From positions 2,232,001-2,296,000 of the forward strand of contig OX344750.2 of assembly GCA_947034885.2 (NCBI GenBank): 64,000 nt of DNA, written 5' to 3'. The notes beneath the pieces were generated by a model. The model was not told the DNA's origin. It was given only the letters and a program-made list of their open reading frames with translations, and ran no database searches. The position numbers and the translations under genes were made by a program. Shown in pieces: positions 37,149 through 48,053 of this stretch; position 1 is the stretch's first letter; every line of letters begins with the position of its first letter. Source of the DNA: Thuidium tamariscinum. Its lineage: Eukaryota > Streptophyta > Bryopsida > Hypnales > Thuidiaceae.

Positions 37149-37780
37149 TATTACCAATAATTCTACATGCAAGGGCACTAAGCTTACTCCACAATACAGA
37201 TGAATTGCAAGACTCAGTCCAACTGCTTTCCCTTAATTGGTACTGGAGCTGCTCAACTCAATTGACGTAGCTGACACTGCAGAATCCGTTTGCAAGGGAC
37301 GAGGGATTCAATTGATAATCCAACTATAAGTCATTGAATTGCATCTGGTTCTCCTCCTTCAACATCATGCACTGGCTAGAGACATGCTTCATCGGCAATA
37401 ATGCGTGCCCCATTATTGAAAACCTCCAGATGGGTACGTATTGGTAGAAGCAAAAGGCTTAGAATAAGAAGAGGAAGAAAGAATTATGGGCTTCTTTGGA
37501 CAATGGACGTGATGAATTATGAGGTATCTTAGTACCATGAAAGGAGAGCCTTTGCGGCGGTTTATTCGCAAGCCCTTGTTGGGGACTGCAGCAGATGCTG
37601 GGATGGATTGTTGGGAATTGCAGTTGCATAGGCTCATGGAGTCAGTAACTTAACTTAGACTAGCGTGTGCCCTGTGCCATTGTCACAGCCAAAATCAAAG
37701 CAAAAAAAAATTTCTAATTTTTTAGAACCAAAAATAATTAAAAATCCATAACTTTCTCGCTTTAGGTCAGAATGCCACTA
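37149..37780. other. Spacer between two S1 copies
   Basis: Somewhat GC-richer than its surroundings. A 74-codon minus-strand ORF (37413-37637) is unrecognised and not called. Confidence 0.45.
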
Positions 37781-38053
37781 AGGTGGATACACCTAAAAGT
37801 GCCACTTATTCTTATTGTGCCTAGGTGCTGATATCATGTTGTTCAGATTTTTGTACAGTCTTGTTGGCGAGTGAAAGCATGTTCCAACCCACCAAAGAAC
37901 AAAGGATTTGGATACCGTATGCAAAAGTTATTAGCGGTCAAAGTATGTTTCTGAAAGCGCCATCTACAGTCTGGGTACATGACTGATTTTGGAAATGTAT
38001 GCACATTGTAGATGGTGCTTTAAGGTCAAGTGTCATTTTGGGAGTATCTACCT
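37781..38053 (+). mobile_element. TA-flanked MITE, subfamily S1, copy 3
   Basis: A 273-bp element with ends AGGTGGATACACCTAAAAG and GGGAGTATCTACCT and TA on both flanks. The interior includes 'gtcttgttggcgagtgaaag' and 'ggataccgtatgcaaaag', shared with the other S1 copies. Confidence 0.9.
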
Positions 38054-38360
38054 TAAATAAAGCCCATGCACCCCTCCTTGCCAAGAGCTTTTCAATGGTG
38101 CCAAGCACACAACCAAATAATGCACAGTCTGGGAGATCTCAATGTGACAAACAAAACAAAACAAATAAATTGCTTCCTTAAGGTAAAGATGTTGCTCCTT
38201 GATGGCACCTCACTCTCATCAGTGTGCCACTTGGATTGATTCATTCATGTGAACCTGACTAACTTAGTTGTGTTTTCTTCTTTATGCTTTTTATTCACAC
38301 CATTCCTTAAAAAAAACAAAAAAACTTAAGGTAGAAATACCTATTTTGGACAACCCCCCT
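38054..38360. other. Spacer without recognised feature
   Basis: About 300 bp between MITEs. Nothing is supported. Confidence 0.4.
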
Positions 38361-39150
38361 TTAACCCTTAAAGAACAAAGGCCTTTTTCCAACAAAAAAA
38401 GCACTTAAAATTGTCATTTCTATAGCAAAGAGTAAAGAAATCTAAAAACTATTTTTATTTTTGTACATCTAAGTGTAGGATCTTATACCTAACTAGTATG
38501 AGAGGTTGTGAAAAAATTTCAAAAATTTAGACTACACAAATTCAGTGCAGGATTTTTACATTTAAAGTGAAAAAAAAACAAGTTTTTAGTACATTGTGGG
38601 ACTAGATTATTTGACTTTGAACCTTCTTCACTTTATTTTTTTGCACCACAGAGTTTTGACCTTTAAATCTTTATGGTGCATAATTAAGTTGAGAATCTAG
38701 GAAAATAAATAATTGTACAAAAAAACTTAATTTTTATTCTTAAAAAATCTATTATATAGAAGTAGGTACAAGATGGAAGGAAAATTTTAATTATTAATAT
38801 CTCTGAGATGGAATAGAAACACATTGATTTCAATAGTGAGATTGTTCTAGCAAGCAAAATAAACCTTGTGAATTTGTTTTTTTTGAAAGATTATATTAAT
38901 TGCATTTAGAATTGAATCCTACAAGTTATTTTTTGATGAAGATGATCAAATTGTTCGATAAACAAGATTGTCTATAACTTTCTCATACCAAATCTAAATG
39001 GATTGAATAAAAAGCTTTTCATGTAGATAAAAATACAATCTATGAGAAAAAAAATTATTTTTCTTAAAACCCAAATTTTGAAAAGAAAATTGATGCCCAG
39101 TCTCCCTTGTCTTGAGCTTATTTGGGCATAATTTTTGATCCTAAGCACCG
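38361..39150 (-). mobile_element. TTAA-bounded element, subfamily A relic, right end unclear
   Basis: Starts TTAACCCTTAAAGAACAAAG. The interior follows subfamily A in the order of 52439-53394: 'attgtcatttc', 'gtaggatctta', 'gtgaaaaaatttcaaaaattt', then 'gatgcccagtctccc' near 39095. A block at 38810-38880 is the complement of 42165-42240 and 44640-44700. The right border was not found. Confidence 0.5.
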
Positions 39151-39359
39151 ATTAAAATTTTGTGTTTATTCTTTGTGCTTTTAATTCACACTCTTCCTTT
39201 GAAAAAATGATAAATAAAAAATAACTAACTCAAATGATGGTGTTCATGCATTGGAGTTGTGTAGACTTCCCAATTTCCAACTTCATCCCAAAACTACATT
39301 GTAGACACAAAGTTGAACTTAGATGATTTTCTTTGCTACAATAGAACTTGTCATAACCC

Positions 39360-39439
39360 TTAATCCCTCACTACTTAAGGGGACGAATTTTGTCCCTTTT
39401 TCAATGTATTTTGAGAAACTTCAGGTGGTGAGGGGTTAA
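39360..39439. mobile_element. 80-bp TTAA-bounded mini-element
   Basis: TTAA at 39360 is followed by TCCCTCACTAC, and the complement GTGGTGAGGGG precedes TTAA at 39436. This is a compact inverted repeat with TTAA outermost on both sides. It directly adjoins the next element and shares its TTAA. Confidence 0.6.
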
Positions 39440-39658
39440 GGGATGGATTGGTGATTTATTTTAGAAATCATCCATTTTGATATTGTGGGAATCCATGGTT
39501 TCAAAAATTGAAAAGGACTTAGTGGAAGTTAAAGTAGAAGATTTCCCCTTTTCATTCAAAGTTTTGAGGACAAATAGTTGCACTTGTTTTACATACAAAG
39601 ATTCACTTCTTTGTCATCTATTAGATGCCAAATGTCCCTATCAATATTTAAAGGTTAA
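39436..39658 (+). mobile_element. Relic related to 26167-26396
   Basis: Parallels 26167-26396 through 'catccattttgat', 'agaagatttccccttttca', 'ggacaaatagttgcactt' and ends AAAGGTTAAG. The left terminus is replaced by the 39360-39439 mini-element. The 96-codon ORF 39477-39767 is not conserved and not called. Confidence 0.55.
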
Positions 39659-40024
39659 GTTAGTACAACCCTTCTTATTGCATAACTACCATGTAAATTA
39701 TATAGGCATTAAGTATGCACAGTTTCAATTGAGTTGGTCCTACAATATTACTCCAAACTCAGAATAAGAAAAGTGCTCCAACAAACATAAATAAACTAGC
39801 CTCTCTAAACGCATATCTCCTGTATGTGCATAGTTAACTACAAATCCTAGCACCATGCATTGGAACAAATTCTATTCTAGTGTAGAGACAAAAATTTAAC
39901 GCAACTATCAATTCAAAAATCGAATCACATTTGAGTGAATAATGATCATCAAGGCGACATTCTTCTAAAGCTAAATATTTTACTTTAGTTTTTTTAATGT
40001 TGAGACCATCTACTCTCAACCTTT

Positions 40025-40579
40025 GAACCTTTGAACATAAATTCAAATTAGACATGTTAGAGGTCATTTAAAAAAAGAAAACACAACAACATCACTTATG
40101 GATTGAAAGATCATAATGATTGATCATGAGGGTGGTAACACTACATAAATGACTTGAAGTCTTTTGATCCTCTTTTCACATGTCAAATCTAAAAATTTGG
40201 CCACCAAAAAAAACGAGGTTAAAGGGCCTCACATGCATAACTCCAATCAATGTATGGCTTCTCAAAATCTATTCTACAATTTTTTTAAATGAAATTCTAA
40301 TGTGTTTTTTCCTCCAAGATCTAGTGTGTTTGAGGCTCATTTCCAAGAGCACTCAACACTACAAAAAGTCAAGATTGCAGTTGACACCCTTGTACAAAAT
40401 CTTGAATAGAAATCCATAATCAATCATTTTCAAGATTGGCTTATTGATGCTTAAACCAAACTTGACAAAAAAGTTTTCAAAAATTTAAACTACTAGAAAT
40501 AGCAACTTGGTTAGGTTTTATTTAACTTTCAAAGTTTTGCAAACACCATATTTTGTTGCCTTGAACATTTAGGAGTTAA
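40025..40579 (-). mobile_element. TTAA-bounded element, subfamily B, left end missing
   Basis: Closely follows 1778-2416: 'gacatgttagag', 'acatgtcaaatctaaaaatt', 'cctccaagatctagtgt', 'caatcattttcaagattgg'. The right end is intact (CATTTAGGAGTTAA at 40566-40579). The outer roughly 110 bp of the left end are absent. Confidence 0.75.
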
Positions 40580-40651
40580 ATGGCTACATGATGGATTTTG
40601 TTGTTGCCTGTAAGAATTTTTCAAGAGAACATTGTTTCCAAACAGTCATTA

Positions 40652-40945
40652 AGGTAGGGGGCTTTGATTGCAACCATGTCTCTAAAAGAGATTTGGTAGA
40701 TTTTGCCTCTAACATGTATCAGAAGTGTACATTTCAGGAGGGGGGCGCTTTTAGAAACCACTGTGTTTTCAACTTCAAAAATTCATAACTAATTTTATGA
40801 AGGTCCAAAAAATATGAAACGACTCGGGTTAGATGTCAATTCCATTTTTCTTACCACGAAAATTTACTAAAAATTGTTTTAAGGGGTTTAGCTTCCCCAA
40901 AATGCAAATCAGCTGGTAAAGGGTCGCTTTTACAGCCCCCTACCT
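40652..40945. mobile_element. TA-flanked MITE, subfamily S2, copy 3
   Basis: A 294-bp element with ends AGGTAGGGGGCT and AGCCCCCTACCT and TA on both flanks. The interior 'aaaaattcataactaattt' and 'gatgtcaattccatttttct' is shared with the other S2 copies. Confidence 0.88.
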
Positions 40946-41191
40946 TAGTTGAGATCAACTCTAAATAGCCGTGCTGACCAGAACCAACGCGCTTGCCAAA
41001 ATTAGCGATAGCCGTTCCAGCATCTCCCACGACCTCTCGTGCGTCTCTTAGTTCCCTTTAGCTGCACAGTATCTTACTGTGCCGGCCGGGCGCCATACAG
41101 GGCCCTGTCCATTAACTTTGAGCGGAGGAGGTAAGTACAGTACTGCTTCATGTGCCGGGACGGGTGGGGCATGCACTGCTTGTACTTATAT
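40946..41191. other. GC-rich spacer with a small hairpin
   Basis: An unusual GC-rich island between MITEs. An 8-bp perfect stem with 3-nt loop (GCACAGTA and TACTGTGC) lies at 41064-41082. No ORF or RNA gene was recognised. Confidence 0.4.
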
Positions 41192-41403
41192 GGGGTAGGA
41201 GGTTCACAAAGCGTTCTCTGCAAGTGTTCTCTAACAAAGAGGTACATTTTATTTTCTCATTGGACCAATGATGTATAAATATTACACATTAATTTCAAGA
41301 GGTGTATACCTTCAAAAAATTCATAACTAATTTCAAAAAGATTAAAAAAAAATTGAAAAAAATAGGATTTAATGACACTTTTGTTTATCTTTGAAAGAAA
41401 ATT
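41192..41403 (+). mobile_element. TA-type MITE, subfamily S2, right end replaced
   Basis: Left end GGGGTAGGAGGTTCACAAAGC, then the S2 interior ('aaaaaattcataactaattt', 'taatgacacttttg'). The S2 right terminus is absent. The sequence stops where the element at 41404 starts. Confidence 0.65.
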
Positions 41404-41686
41404 CATTAGAGGGGATTTGAGGCCTCAAAAAGGCCATTTCGGGGTTGTTTTCCAAAATTGTTCCCGTAACTGTTGGCCACTATCAGGCCAACATTTACTC
41501 AAATAAATAAATAAATAAAATAAAATATCATAAAATTTGGATCCTGAGATATGATTAAAAGCCCAAAAAAAATTCAAAAAAATAAAATTAATGACATGAC
41601 ACTCTCTTGACCACGTAGGATTCCTGTTCACATGGCAGAAATCCAGGAACACTTAGTCTTCCAATGGCCTCAAAAATCCCCTAATG
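41404..41686 (+). mobile_element. CATAAG-related MITE, diverged, 283 bp
   Basis: Inverted ends CATTAGAGGGGATTTGAGGC and GGCCTCAAAAATCCCCTAATG. The interior 'cattt.ggggttgtt..ccaaaattgttcc' and the AT-rich core are shared with the CATAAG family. It abuts a truncated S2 element on the left. Confidence 0.75.
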
Positions 41687-41744
41687 TATCAAAAAATGCT
41701 TTCAGAAGGCTAACCTTTTTTAATTTATTTTTATTTTTTAAATA

Positions 41745-42642
41745 CTCAACGTCCTATTGTATTGTAGGGAGACGGAATGGGTTAGTTTGCATTGGATCCT
41801 ATGGTCTCAATTTTTGTTGTGATTTTTAGAATTTTTTTTAAAATAGAAAAATATATTAGATTTTTGAGAATACAATCTATACTTCAATTGGTGCCTAGGA
41901 GCAAAAGCTGTGCTATCCTTATTCCAAAATGGGGTTAGGTGTTCAATACAAAAAAGTCACCAAAAATCAAAATAAAATCCTTAAAATTTTGGTTTTCATG
42001 AAAAGAATTAAAATTTTCCATGTAAGAAGATTTGGTTCATTTTTATTTGGACTAGTGATGAGAACATTTTGGAGAGTTTTGTTTTGGGGGCAATTGAAGT
42101 ATCCTTTCAAAAACATAAATTGTAGGATTCATTTTTAAAATCATTTTTCACTTATTAAAAAGGTTGATGTGGTTTAATTTGCTTGCTAGAACAATCTCAC
42201 CATTGGAACTATTAGTAGTGGTGTTTCAATTCCATCTTAGACCTATTAATGATTTAGTTTTTCCTTTAATTTCCTACTTACTTTTACTTAACAATTTTGT
42301 AAAGAACAAAAATCAACTATTTGTTTTTTGAAAAAATTCTTAGACTTTCACTTCATTTCTTCAAGATAAATTTTTTAGTTCAATATTGGTAGTGCAAAAA
42401 TTTTATGCTAAGAAGATTGAAAGCCATAAAATCTAGTCAAGAAAATTATTTCTTTTCAAATACAAATATCTTATAATCCATGCAAAAAAGAAATCTAAAA
42501 TTTCTTCTATACATTCTTATATTGGTCCACTACAAAATATTATGGTTAGATATGAAAAAATAACAATTTCTAAGTTTTTTGCACTTTGCAATTTTTAAGT
42601 AGAGTTTGATGAAAGAAATACCTTTAGACTTTAGGAATTAAG
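41745..42642 (+). mobile_element. Subfamily A-like relic
   Basis: Shares long interior blocks with 44224-45130 and, reversed, with 38361-39150, such as 'aatttgcttgctagaacaat' and 'caattccatcttaga'. The right end reads CTTTAGGAATTAA. The left end is uncertain. Confidence 0.5.
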
Positions 42643-43237
42643 TAGGCACCTTGAAAAACTTCTACTTTACTTAATGATGCTTTTGAGCAACCTCTTTTCT
42701 TTTGTATGAAAAAAATACATTTAGACTATGTTTCCTTCTTTGTATACCAACTTGTATCCTGAGGTCAAGGTGAGTCAAAACAATCATTTATTCTTTGACA
42801 TCCATCCTACTCATATGTACATTTATCAATTTTTCTATAAATCAATAAACTTCATCCAAATTTGGGTGAATCTAAAATTTTCAAGAAATTCTTTTGGAAA
42901 TTTCATCAAAAATGTTTAATTTTGTTTGTAGTTTATTAGCAGCCACAAATAATCTAGATAATATTTTGGTAAAAATTTACTAAAAATATAATTATAAGAT
43001 AGAATTGTAATCACTCAACTGAGACTTGCTTAAAGATCTAAGGCCATAAACAATGCTTTTGTTGTGGTATAATTGGAAGAAAATTAGCAAGGTTGGTCTA
43101 CAATTAAAGTTAAAGAACTCGAACAACTATTTTATTATCTTAACAAAAAAAAATGGTGAAAAGATGAAAACTTTCATGAAGGATGAATAGGTGCAAGAAT
43201 TCCAAAAGTCGGTCAATGAGCACTTTGAGTCCCTTGT
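42643..43237. other. AT-rich spacer
   Basis: No gene or element ends were identified. Confidence 0.45.
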
Positions 43238-43574
43238 CATAAGAGGATTTATGGGCCCCTAGAAGACTATTTCAAGGGTATTCCCTAAAACTGTTCCCGC
43301 TGCTGCAAACCAGTCCCCTACTGGTCTGAATTTTTGAATTTTGAAAAAAAAAATTAAATTTTTTTTTCCAAAAAACTTCAGAATGTATTAAAAAGCAAAA
43401 AGATGATCTAAAAAATATTTTTTTTTAAAAAATATTTAATAATTAATTAAAATTAATAAACAATTATTATTTTCTGACATGGCAGTTGCTCGACCACATC
43501 AGCATAGCGTTCCCAATGTGTTCCTAGTGTTTGGAAACTCGCAGTCTTCTAAACCAGCTAGAAATCCTCTTATG
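43238..43574 (+). mobile_element. CATAAG-family MITE, copy 2
   Basis: A 337-bp element with perfect 13-bp CATAAGAGGATTT inverted ends. The interior matches 48844-49184 in the same orientation. The flanks cccttgtc and gctttgtc look like an imperfect duplication if the terminal C is counted as flank. This is not seen at other copies, so I do not rely on it. Confidence 0.88.
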
Positions 43575-44223
43575 CTTTGTCATTTCAAAGTTAATAATCT
43601 ATTCATTTCAAGATCCACATTAAGTCTTGAAGTCAAGTATAAGTGATGTCAAAGCTATATAGTTTTATTGAAATAGAGATCTGAATTCTACAAAACCTAG
43701 CAACATCTTTATATTTCCTATCAAAATTTGGTTAATTTTTTTAGACTGAAGTAAGTGCTTACATTTATATATAAATATGATCTACTCTACAAATGTTGGT
43801 ATTTGAATTTTTATATATAAAGGCTAGTAGATTTGGATTGAGCTACTGAAACACAAAAGAAGGGAATTCTTTGGTAGAGTTTGGAGGTAACAATGAGTAT
43901 AATGGATGCTACCAAAGATTTTGTTGATCTATTAATTTATTCAAAAGTTTGAGACTTTAGATGACTAGCATTAGGGACTAAAGTGAAAAAAGCTAAAAAA
44001 CATGAAAGTTGTCTTTAGATGCACATTGTTATGATGCATGATGTTTTGGATGGAATAAAGTGCTAAATGAGAATTTTGGTGAAGATTATATTTGTTATAG
44101 TGATTGTAGTATTAATAATATGTTTTTGCATATGAAGTTTGTTAAATCTTTGTGTGTTGATATTCAACTTGAACTATTTTTGGGAGATCTTGAATCTTTT
44201 GTTTATTGTAAAATTTGTCTTAT
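43575..44223. other. AT-rich spacer
   Basis: No supported features. The ORF 44060-44254 is AT-rich and unrecognised. Confidence 0.45.
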
Positions 44224-45130
44224 TTTAACCTCTAAAAGTTCCATGTCCCTTTGATGGACAAAGGTATTTTGGATAGGCTCCTATGGTTTCTATTTTCATC
44301 TTGGTTTTTCAAAACTTTATTTAAAGATAGGAAAATTCATCAACTTTCTAGATGTATAATAATTTTATACTTCAATTGATGCTTGAGAGCAGAAATTGTG
44401 CTCCTCTAAGCCCTAATTGATGAAAAAAGATTATTGAAAAAGATTTCAATTTTTTTTCTCATTCCCAATATTTTTTGTCTATATAGAAAGATTTAATTTG
44501 TTTTATTTAGACTATTGGTAGTGATGAAGTTGTGGCAAGTCTTCTTCTGGATAATCTAAGTATTTCTTGGAAAAGTAACTTTTCATATTCATTTTTAAAT
44601 GCGTTCTTTATAAATTTTCAAAAAAATCATTTGAGAAGGTTAATTTGCTTGCTAAAACAATCTCATATTTGGAATTATTGTATTTTAATTCCATCTTAGA
44701 GTTATTAACAATTTAGTTTTTTCTTCAATTTAAAACTAACTTTTATTTTATATGTTCATAAAGAAAGAAAATCAAATATGCATTTTTTGAAATTTTTCTT
44801 GGACTTTCAATTCTTCAATATAAAAACTTAAAATTCAAAATTAGTAGTGTAAAAATTTTAAGTTGAAAAGATTCAAAGGCTTGAAAACTAAGCAAATAAG
44901 GTGCAAACAATCAATTTTCTCCACTTCAAATGCAAATATTTTGTAATCTTTACAGTCAAGATTTCCTTAAAAAATTCTACACATTATCATACTAGTCAAG
45001 TGTAAGATCTTATAGTTAGATATGAAAAAAACAAGTATCCAAATTTAAATTTTTGCACTTTACAATAGAAATTGCAATTTTGAGTAGAATTTGATGAAAC
45101 AAAACAAAACATCAATTGTTACTTTAGGGC
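44224..45130 (+). mobile_element. Subfamily A-like relic
   Basis: Begins near TTTTAACCTCTAAAAG and ends near TACTTTAGGGCTC. The interior parallels 41745-42642 block by block ('gcttgctaaaacaatctca', 'aattccatcttaga.ttattaa', 'ggactttcaattcttcaa'). Both termini are decayed. Confidence 0.5.
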
Positions 45131-45894
45131 TCATGGAAAAGGGAAGAATTTTATGTTTTAATATTAAGTACTAGTAGAGAAAAATGGTCACAATGCTTTT
45201 TATACTAAACCTCATTTGCGAAGGCTATATTAATCAAGGCCTAAAATAGATGAAAAATAATATTAAATCCTACTTGTTCAATATTGTGAAGGTTTTATAG
45301 TTACCAAAATTCTATGGCAAGATCACTTTAAGGATTTCTAAAATAACCTTAGCATTTGATTGGTATTATTCACTCATTTCTTAACATGGATTTTTGCTAA
45401 AATTGTTGAATGTTAATTTGAGAATAAAATTTATTATTGGAATGCAATTTAATGAATAAATAAATGTTTGTTGCACTAATTTTGGAATTCTTATTAACCT
45501 ATAGAAGACCAAGTGTCTATTTAACGGATACAAAAAATCTAGAATAAATTTTTACAAAGTCAATTTCAATTGAATGTTTACAAAATTGACATTAAGCATA
45601 TCTTTTTAGTAGGGACATTTCTTTTTCCTAATCAGCTGCTTAGATCAAAATTTATGTTGCATTGAACCTTTTGGATAGCATTTGGAATTTTGAGACTAGA
45701 AAATGACAATTTGTAATATACAAATCTCACTCTAGGAGATAATGTTTGTTACACAAGGTTGGAAAGAATTTCCTTTTAAACTTCAAATGTTATAATCTTT
45801 CCATTTATGTGATCAAAGTTTTTGAAAAAAACTTCCATACATTTCTAATAGTATTTTGGTACAAATATGCATGGTTGAGTTTGTTTCTTAAAAA
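45131..45894. other. AT-rich spacer
   Basis: No gene supported. The ORF 45746-45985 is partly inside the following relic. Confidence 0.45.
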
Positions 45895-46454
45895 CTTTTC
45901 CCTTGATGGACTAAGGTCATTTTTGGGGGTCAAAACTGCCATTTCTGGTGCGCTTATATATGAAATTAAAAAATATATAATTTAAAAATCTAATCATAGG
46001 ATCTTATAATTAAGTTTTTGGAGATAATGTGGTAAAAATTTCATGAAGTTTGACTGTATAGATTGAATGACATGAGCAATCAAAGTTATTTTTTCATCGA
46101 TGCTAAAACTACCTGAAAAAAATTCTATAACTTTTTCATTACTAGCCCAAATAGAATGAATCAAAGATTCAAATGTAGACAAAAATATATTCTTTTAGAA
46201 AAAAAATTTTAAATTTAAATCTTGTCTTTTTGCAAAATTTCTTTTGTTGCCCATTGTGTTCAGTTTTGGACTTTTTGTGTTATAACATTTTGCACTTAGG
46301 CACCAATTGAAATAGAAATTATATTCTTGCAAAGCTAATAATTTTTTCTAACTTATCAGAAAATTTCAACAAGTTTTACCAAAAATTGAGGTCATAGGAA
46401 TTTGCCCAAAATCTATTTTGTCCCTTAAGGAAACAACAATCCTTTAGGAATTAA
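45895..46454 (-). mobile_element. Subfamily A-like relic, shortened
   Basis: Contains, in the order of 52439-53394, 'aaactgccatttct', 'ataggatcttata', 'aaactacctgaaaaaa', 'ataactttttcatta', 'caaagattc' and 'tgcccattgtg'. The right end may be CCTTTAGGAATTAA. The left border is uncertain. Confidence 0.45.
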
Positions 46455-46699
46455 AAAGTGGCAATTATTTTAATAAGTTTTATCCAAATTGTGCCTTGTT
46501 CCTTCAAGGGGTAAAGATCAAACATTTTTCAAACTCTTGATTATTTGTTGTAGTATTTAATTTACTATATCATAAACATGTTTTTTTCACTTCTAATCCC
46601 ACTATTGAAAAACACTCTAAATAATAGCATAGTCATTCCGGCTTTACATTAACAAATGTGACTAGTAGGTTAAAAAATTGGCCCATATCCATCACATGG

Positions 46700-46995
46700 T
46701 TCTCAACTAAGGGCCATGACTGTCAAGAAAATTATTTGTTTCAACTTCTTGTCATTGTTTTAAAGCCCATGTATGAGTATAATAAGTGAAAGCTCAACAG
46801 GCCATGACTAATAAGTTGAATTATTTGACTTGACTTTTCATCACTATTGTAATTTATAAATTCCATGTACAAGTGTTATATTGAAAGTGAAAGCTCAATA
46901 AGGGCCGTGACCAAGAGAATTATATGTCTTGACTTTTCATCATTACCATGAAGCCTACGTAATGGTACGGTATCAAAAGTGAAAGCTCAACAACA
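46700..46995. repeat. Degenerate tandem repeat, about 92-101-bp period
   Basis: 'CTCAAC..GGGCCATGAC'-type motifs recur at 46702, 46793, 46894 and 46986. Each is followed by a variant of 'ttgacttttcatcattattg' and 'aaagtgaaagctcaac'. That makes three diverged units plus the start of a fourth. Confidence 0.65.
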
Positions 46996-48053
46996 CTATT
47001 GATGACATTGATTTTTTTTTAAAATACCTCAAGATAAATTTAGGTCACTATCAACTCCAACCAACTATATTTCTATTCAAAATGTGGGCAATGAACAAGC
47101 AAATATACATTCATCATGTTTTGGATTATATTGCAAGCTAAGTTGACCCATTTGCAACTATGTGTCACAAGTGAACAAGTCTAGGAAGTTGATCAAGATG
47201 GGTAGACCTCATTCATATTTTTTTGACTTTTCAAGTCCTTTTGTTGGATATATGCTTACAAAACTTTTATTTTTTTTCATTTTCAAATTATAATGAATTC
47301 TTCAGTACAAGAAAATCCAATTTGAACAAGCACAAAAAAGATTGAAAATTTTGAAATTATTTGTAGATAGCAAAGGCAAATAAAATGTTTGTTAGTGACA
47401 TATAATATGCAATCATTACCAAGAAATGCATGCAATCATAGTAAGATTGGATGATGCTAATTATTATTACAAATAACCTTTATAAATCATTAGATGTAGA
47501 AAATATATGTCAATCAATAAGTTACAAAAAACTTGCATTGAGGTCTTGTGAGTCCCATAGTTGTCACCTAAGCTTTGGATTTTTTTTTTTTGCTTATTGC
47601 TCATTTTTACAGTTATTATGGTTAGAAAAACAACTAAAAAGAGTATTCATAGAAGGTTTGAAGGAATTCCCTATAACTACAGGGAATCAATTAGAATTGT
47701 CCAAGAATGCTCTAAGAACTTTTTAGGACTAGTTTTTAAGGGTTTATCAGGCATTAATTAGAATGTGGTTTAGCAACTTAGGAGGAATTTGAAGCAAATG
47801 GCATTCCTTGAACAAATTGGTGCAAAAACATTAAGTACTAGCCCTTGTCAGAATTCTCTTATGGATAAACTTGACTTGTTTGGGTTCTGATAACAATAGG
47901 AAAAGTCCAATAGAACTTTAGGACTCTATGCAGAGAAATTTTCTAAATACATTCCGATTACGGAATTGAAAAGAATTGGACATTCACACACAAATGTAAG
48001 TGGAATCTCATGGACAAAGAAGATTTGTGACCAAGGAGAAAATACAAGAGTTT
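46996..48053. other. AT-rich spacer
   Basis: Overlapping ORFs of 91 and 66 codons at 47451-47761 resemble no known protein. No element ends are seen. Confidence 0.45.

Noticed and set aside
43230-43582. 8-9-bp target duplication at the CATAAG element
   Set aside because: An imperfect 7-of-9 match occurs only at this copy; the copies at 1065 and 48844 show none.
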